From an uncultured Coriobacteriaceae bacterium (GTDB taxonomy: Bacteria > Actinomycetota > Coriobacteriia > Coriobacteriales > QAMH01): a stretch of DNA of 8,029 nt. The stretch covers positions 1 to 8,029 of the forward strand of contig CACZSV010000155.1 in NCBI GenBank assembly GCA_902783925.1, read 5' to 3'. Positions 6,204 through 8,029 of the stretch are shown one piece after another. A program made the position numbers and the translations under genes. The first letter of the stretch is position 1, and each line of letters begins with the position of its first letter. Below the pieces are notes generated by a model. The model was not told where the DNA came from and searched no databases. It worked only from the letters and a program-made list of their open reading frames with translations.

Positions 6204-6365
6204 TTAATACCACGGAATGCGGCTGAATTACAGACTGCAAATTATCTGGATATCGTGGTAATGTGAGTCCATCAAAAGGGGTATTTCCCTCATCTTTTTC
6301 GAATTCCCACACCTGAATGATTCAAGACGATACGCGTGGCACGTGTTGCGGGCGAGTAAAGCGAA

Positions 6366-6400
6366 GGCGTGTCATCCGCGATGATCGCGGATGACACGCC
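6366..6400 (-). terminator. Perfect 15-bp hairpin after the ABC permease gene
   Basis: GGCGTGTCATCCGCG (6366-6380) is exactly complementary to 6386-6400, with the loop ATGAT. It begins 6 bases beyond the TGA of the FtsX-type gene on the minus strand and is followed there by TTCGCTTTACTC, a weak T-rich tail. Position and strength make it the transcription terminator of that gene. It may also act for transcripts coming from the other side. Confidence 0.8.
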
Positions 6401-6406
6401 AGTTGA

Positions 6407-8029
6407 TCAGCTGCGTTGCACAGAGGCGCGGACGATGCTTTTCGAGAGCAGATACGTTGCGATCAGGTAGATTGCATAGACGCCGACGATGGAACCTGCG
6501 GCGATGCCGATGAGCCTCGTCGGATCCACGCCCAGCTCGGAGAACAACGTGTTGCCTACAACGCTCACCGCGCAAATCGTATGGCAGGTGGCCAGCACGA
6601 GCGGCGCGCAGAAGCACACGATCGTCTGAGTGCGCAGTGAGCCCAGAATCTGGCGCATCTCGCAGCCAAGGTCAGAAAGGCGGCGGTATCGTCCAAGGCT
6701 GTCTGCAGTTTCGGAAAGCTGCTGGATGGCCAGAACCGTCGCCGTCGCCACCAGCATGACGAAGCCGATATAGAGCGCGAGGAATGCGATGACCATGCGC
6801 AGGCCACTTGCCTGGTCGGCCATGGAACGCCCCGTGTATGCGACCGAAACCGGCCAGGGAGTTGCGTGGTACTGGCCATCGATGCTGTCGGACCTCGGCG
6901 TCTCGTTGCTTGGTAGCGGCAATGCTTCGCGCAGGGCATCCGCTAGGGCGTCGTCGCCCTTCACGCGGTCATCGCGGTACATCACGTTGAGGTAGCTGAA
7001 GGCCGGCATCTCGTTCGCGCGCAGACTCGCGACGACTTCATCAGGGACGATGACAATCAGGGCTGTGTCGGGAATTGCGCAGGTATCGAGTGGGACGCTC
7101 TGCATCGAGTTGTTTCCGTGTAGCGTTTTGCCCGCAAGGTTCAGGCTGACGTTCTTGTTGCACATCGCGTGGCCGAGGTCGTCATAGCCAGCGGGCGTGT
7201 TATCCACGGAAAATTCGTCATTTGCCAGCTGAATGCCCTGCTCGCCGATGAGCGCGCAGCTTGCGTTGTACTGGCTGACGGCGACGGCCCGCACTTCGGT
7301 TTCGCCCATCATCTTGAGCGTTTCGGCCTCCTGCATCTTCTCGACATTGGGAATCTGGTCGAGTAGGGTCTGGTAGTTCACACCTGCCGCCCAGTAATCG
7401 AGCTGCGCGCTACTGCGGATCGAATCGTTCCATTTGTCCGTGCGGTCGGTCAGGCACGCTGCGATGTCGCCGTTGTAGCGTGCGCTCTCTTCTTTCCAGG
7501 AATCATCGTCGCTGGTGAAGAATGAGGGCTGTGATAGGAGACTCGCGTCATAACGCGTGACCTGATCGATATTGCCGGCAAACAGCTCCAGCAGCCCCAT
7601 ACCGATCGACGCCGTGGTCAGCGCGAAGAACAGCATAATGCACACTACGCTCATGCTTACGAAAGCGGTGTTCACCTTACTTGCGATCTGACGCACCGTG
7701 AACATGCGAATGCCCTTGAAGTAAACGCCTTGGGCATGGGTCAGGGCAAAGATGGCGAAGCCCGCGACCGACCAGAAGAACATGAAGGTGCCAACGACCA
7801 TGAGGACGGTCGCAATCCAGAAATGCATGTCAATCTGACGCATTCCGTTGACCGAGAGCTGCCAGTATGCACAGGCCAACAGCACTACTGCGATGACGAA
7901 GCCCGCGATGCGCAAAGGCGTGCGCGCAATGCCTCCGCGTTCGACCGATTCACGAACTGAAAGCAGCGTGACGAGCTTGCAGCGACGAATGTAGATGACG
8001 TCTACCAGCGCGGATACCGCGAATACCGC
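6407..8029 (-). CDS. FtsX/MacB-type ABC transporter permease (5' end beyond the window)
   Basis: The frame is open from the right edge (AVFAVSALVDVIYIRRCKL) to the TGA at 6407, giving 540 residues of the C-terminal part; no start is visible. Helices lie at ~42-58, ~69-97 and ~119-148 of the visible part. A large extracytoplasmic domain of about 250 residues follows, with several cysteines. Then comes the C-terminal FtsX core: MVIAFLALYIGFVMLVATAT (~412-434), the cytoplasmic segment ADSLGRYRRLSDLGCEMRQI, and two last helices (~470-490 and ~504-526). LSETADSLGRYRRLSDLG is the typical coupling-helix region of this family. It should work with a separate ATP-binding protein, probably encoded just outside the window, in export or mechanotransmission (bacteriocin or antimicrobial resistance type). 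The substrate is unknown. Confidence 0.88.
   Translation of the reverse strand, partial: AVFAVSALVDVIYIRRCKLVTLLSVRESVERGGIARTPLRIAGFVIAVVLLACAYWQLSVNGMRQIDMHFWIATVLMVVGTFMFFWSVAGFAIFALTHAQGVYFKGIRMFTVRQIASKVNTAFVSMSVVCIMLFFALTTASIGMGLLELFAGNIDQVTRYDASLLSQPSFFTSDDDSWKEESARYNGDIAACLTDRTDKWNDSIRSSAQLDYWAAGVNYQTLLDQIPNVEKMQEAETLKMMGETEVRAVAVSQYNASCALIGEQGIQLANDEFSVDNTPAGYDDLGHAMCNKNVSLNLAGKTLHGNNSMQSVPLDTCAIPDTALIVIVPDEVVASLRANEMPAFSYLNVMYRDDRVKGDDALADALREALPLPSNETPRSDSIDGQYHATPWPVSVAYTGRSMADQASGLRMVIAFLALYIGFVMLVATATVLAIQQLSETADSLGRYRRLSDLGCEMRQILGSLRTQTIVCFCAPLVLATCHTICAVSVVGNTLFSELGVDPTRLIGIAAGSIVGVYAIYLIATYLLSKSIVRASVQRS

Noticed and set aside
6208..6260. TACCACG ... CGTGGTA inverted repeat in the gap before the ABC permease terminator
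   Set aside because: Arms of 7 bp are 39 bases apart with no gene start nearby; expected by chance in a gap of this size.

Overview
This window looks like chromosomal DNA of a Coriobacteriia member, probably Eggerthellaceae. That placement rests on moderately high GC, strong GGAGG-type ribosome binding sites, and a set of families (APC permease, DUF2975-type, DUF6179-type, YjdF and FtsX-type membrane proteins) that I associate with that group. It is an inference from style and content, not from a marker gene.

Layout. Bases 1-122 hold the 3' end of an unidentified + strand reading frame that appears to run into a mobile-element end. Bases 100-347 are an AT-rich, non-coding cassette of inward-facing ~20-bp repeats, like the ends of an IS21- or Tn7-type transposon with nothing between them. 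Bases 348-610 hold no gene I can support. From 4829 down to 611 every gene is on the minus strand, in the transcription order: a small DUF2975-like membrane protein (4829-4287), a TetR-family repressor (4217-3594) with a palindrome just upstream, a 141-residue four-helix membrane protein (3541-3116), and a large fusion of an APC-type amino-acid permease to a GGDEF diguanylate cyclase (2868-611). The fusion gene carries a one-base frameshift inside the permease. It is preceded by a leader with several inverted repeats.

To the right, a + strand yjdF gene (5095-5520) has a long structured 5' leader that fits a yjdF riboswitch, with a 7-base anti-Shine-Dalgarno segment. Convergent to it is a minus-strand DUF6179-like reading frame (6203-5616) that has lost its start. 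The right edge is the C-terminal 540 residues of an FtsX/MacB-type ABC-transporter permease (minus strand, running off the window). It ends at a perfect 15-bp hairpin.

How the genes may work together. The TetR gene and the 141-residue membrane protein gene are close enough to be one transcript, and the palindrome at 4246-4263 is the natural autoregulatory site. The permease-GGDEF fusion would link amino-acid transport or sensing to cyclic di-GMP synthesis if the frame is intact in the living cell. The yjdF unit is self-contained. The main points of interest are the permease-cyclase fusion and its frameshift, the empty transposon-end cassette, and the yjdF leader.
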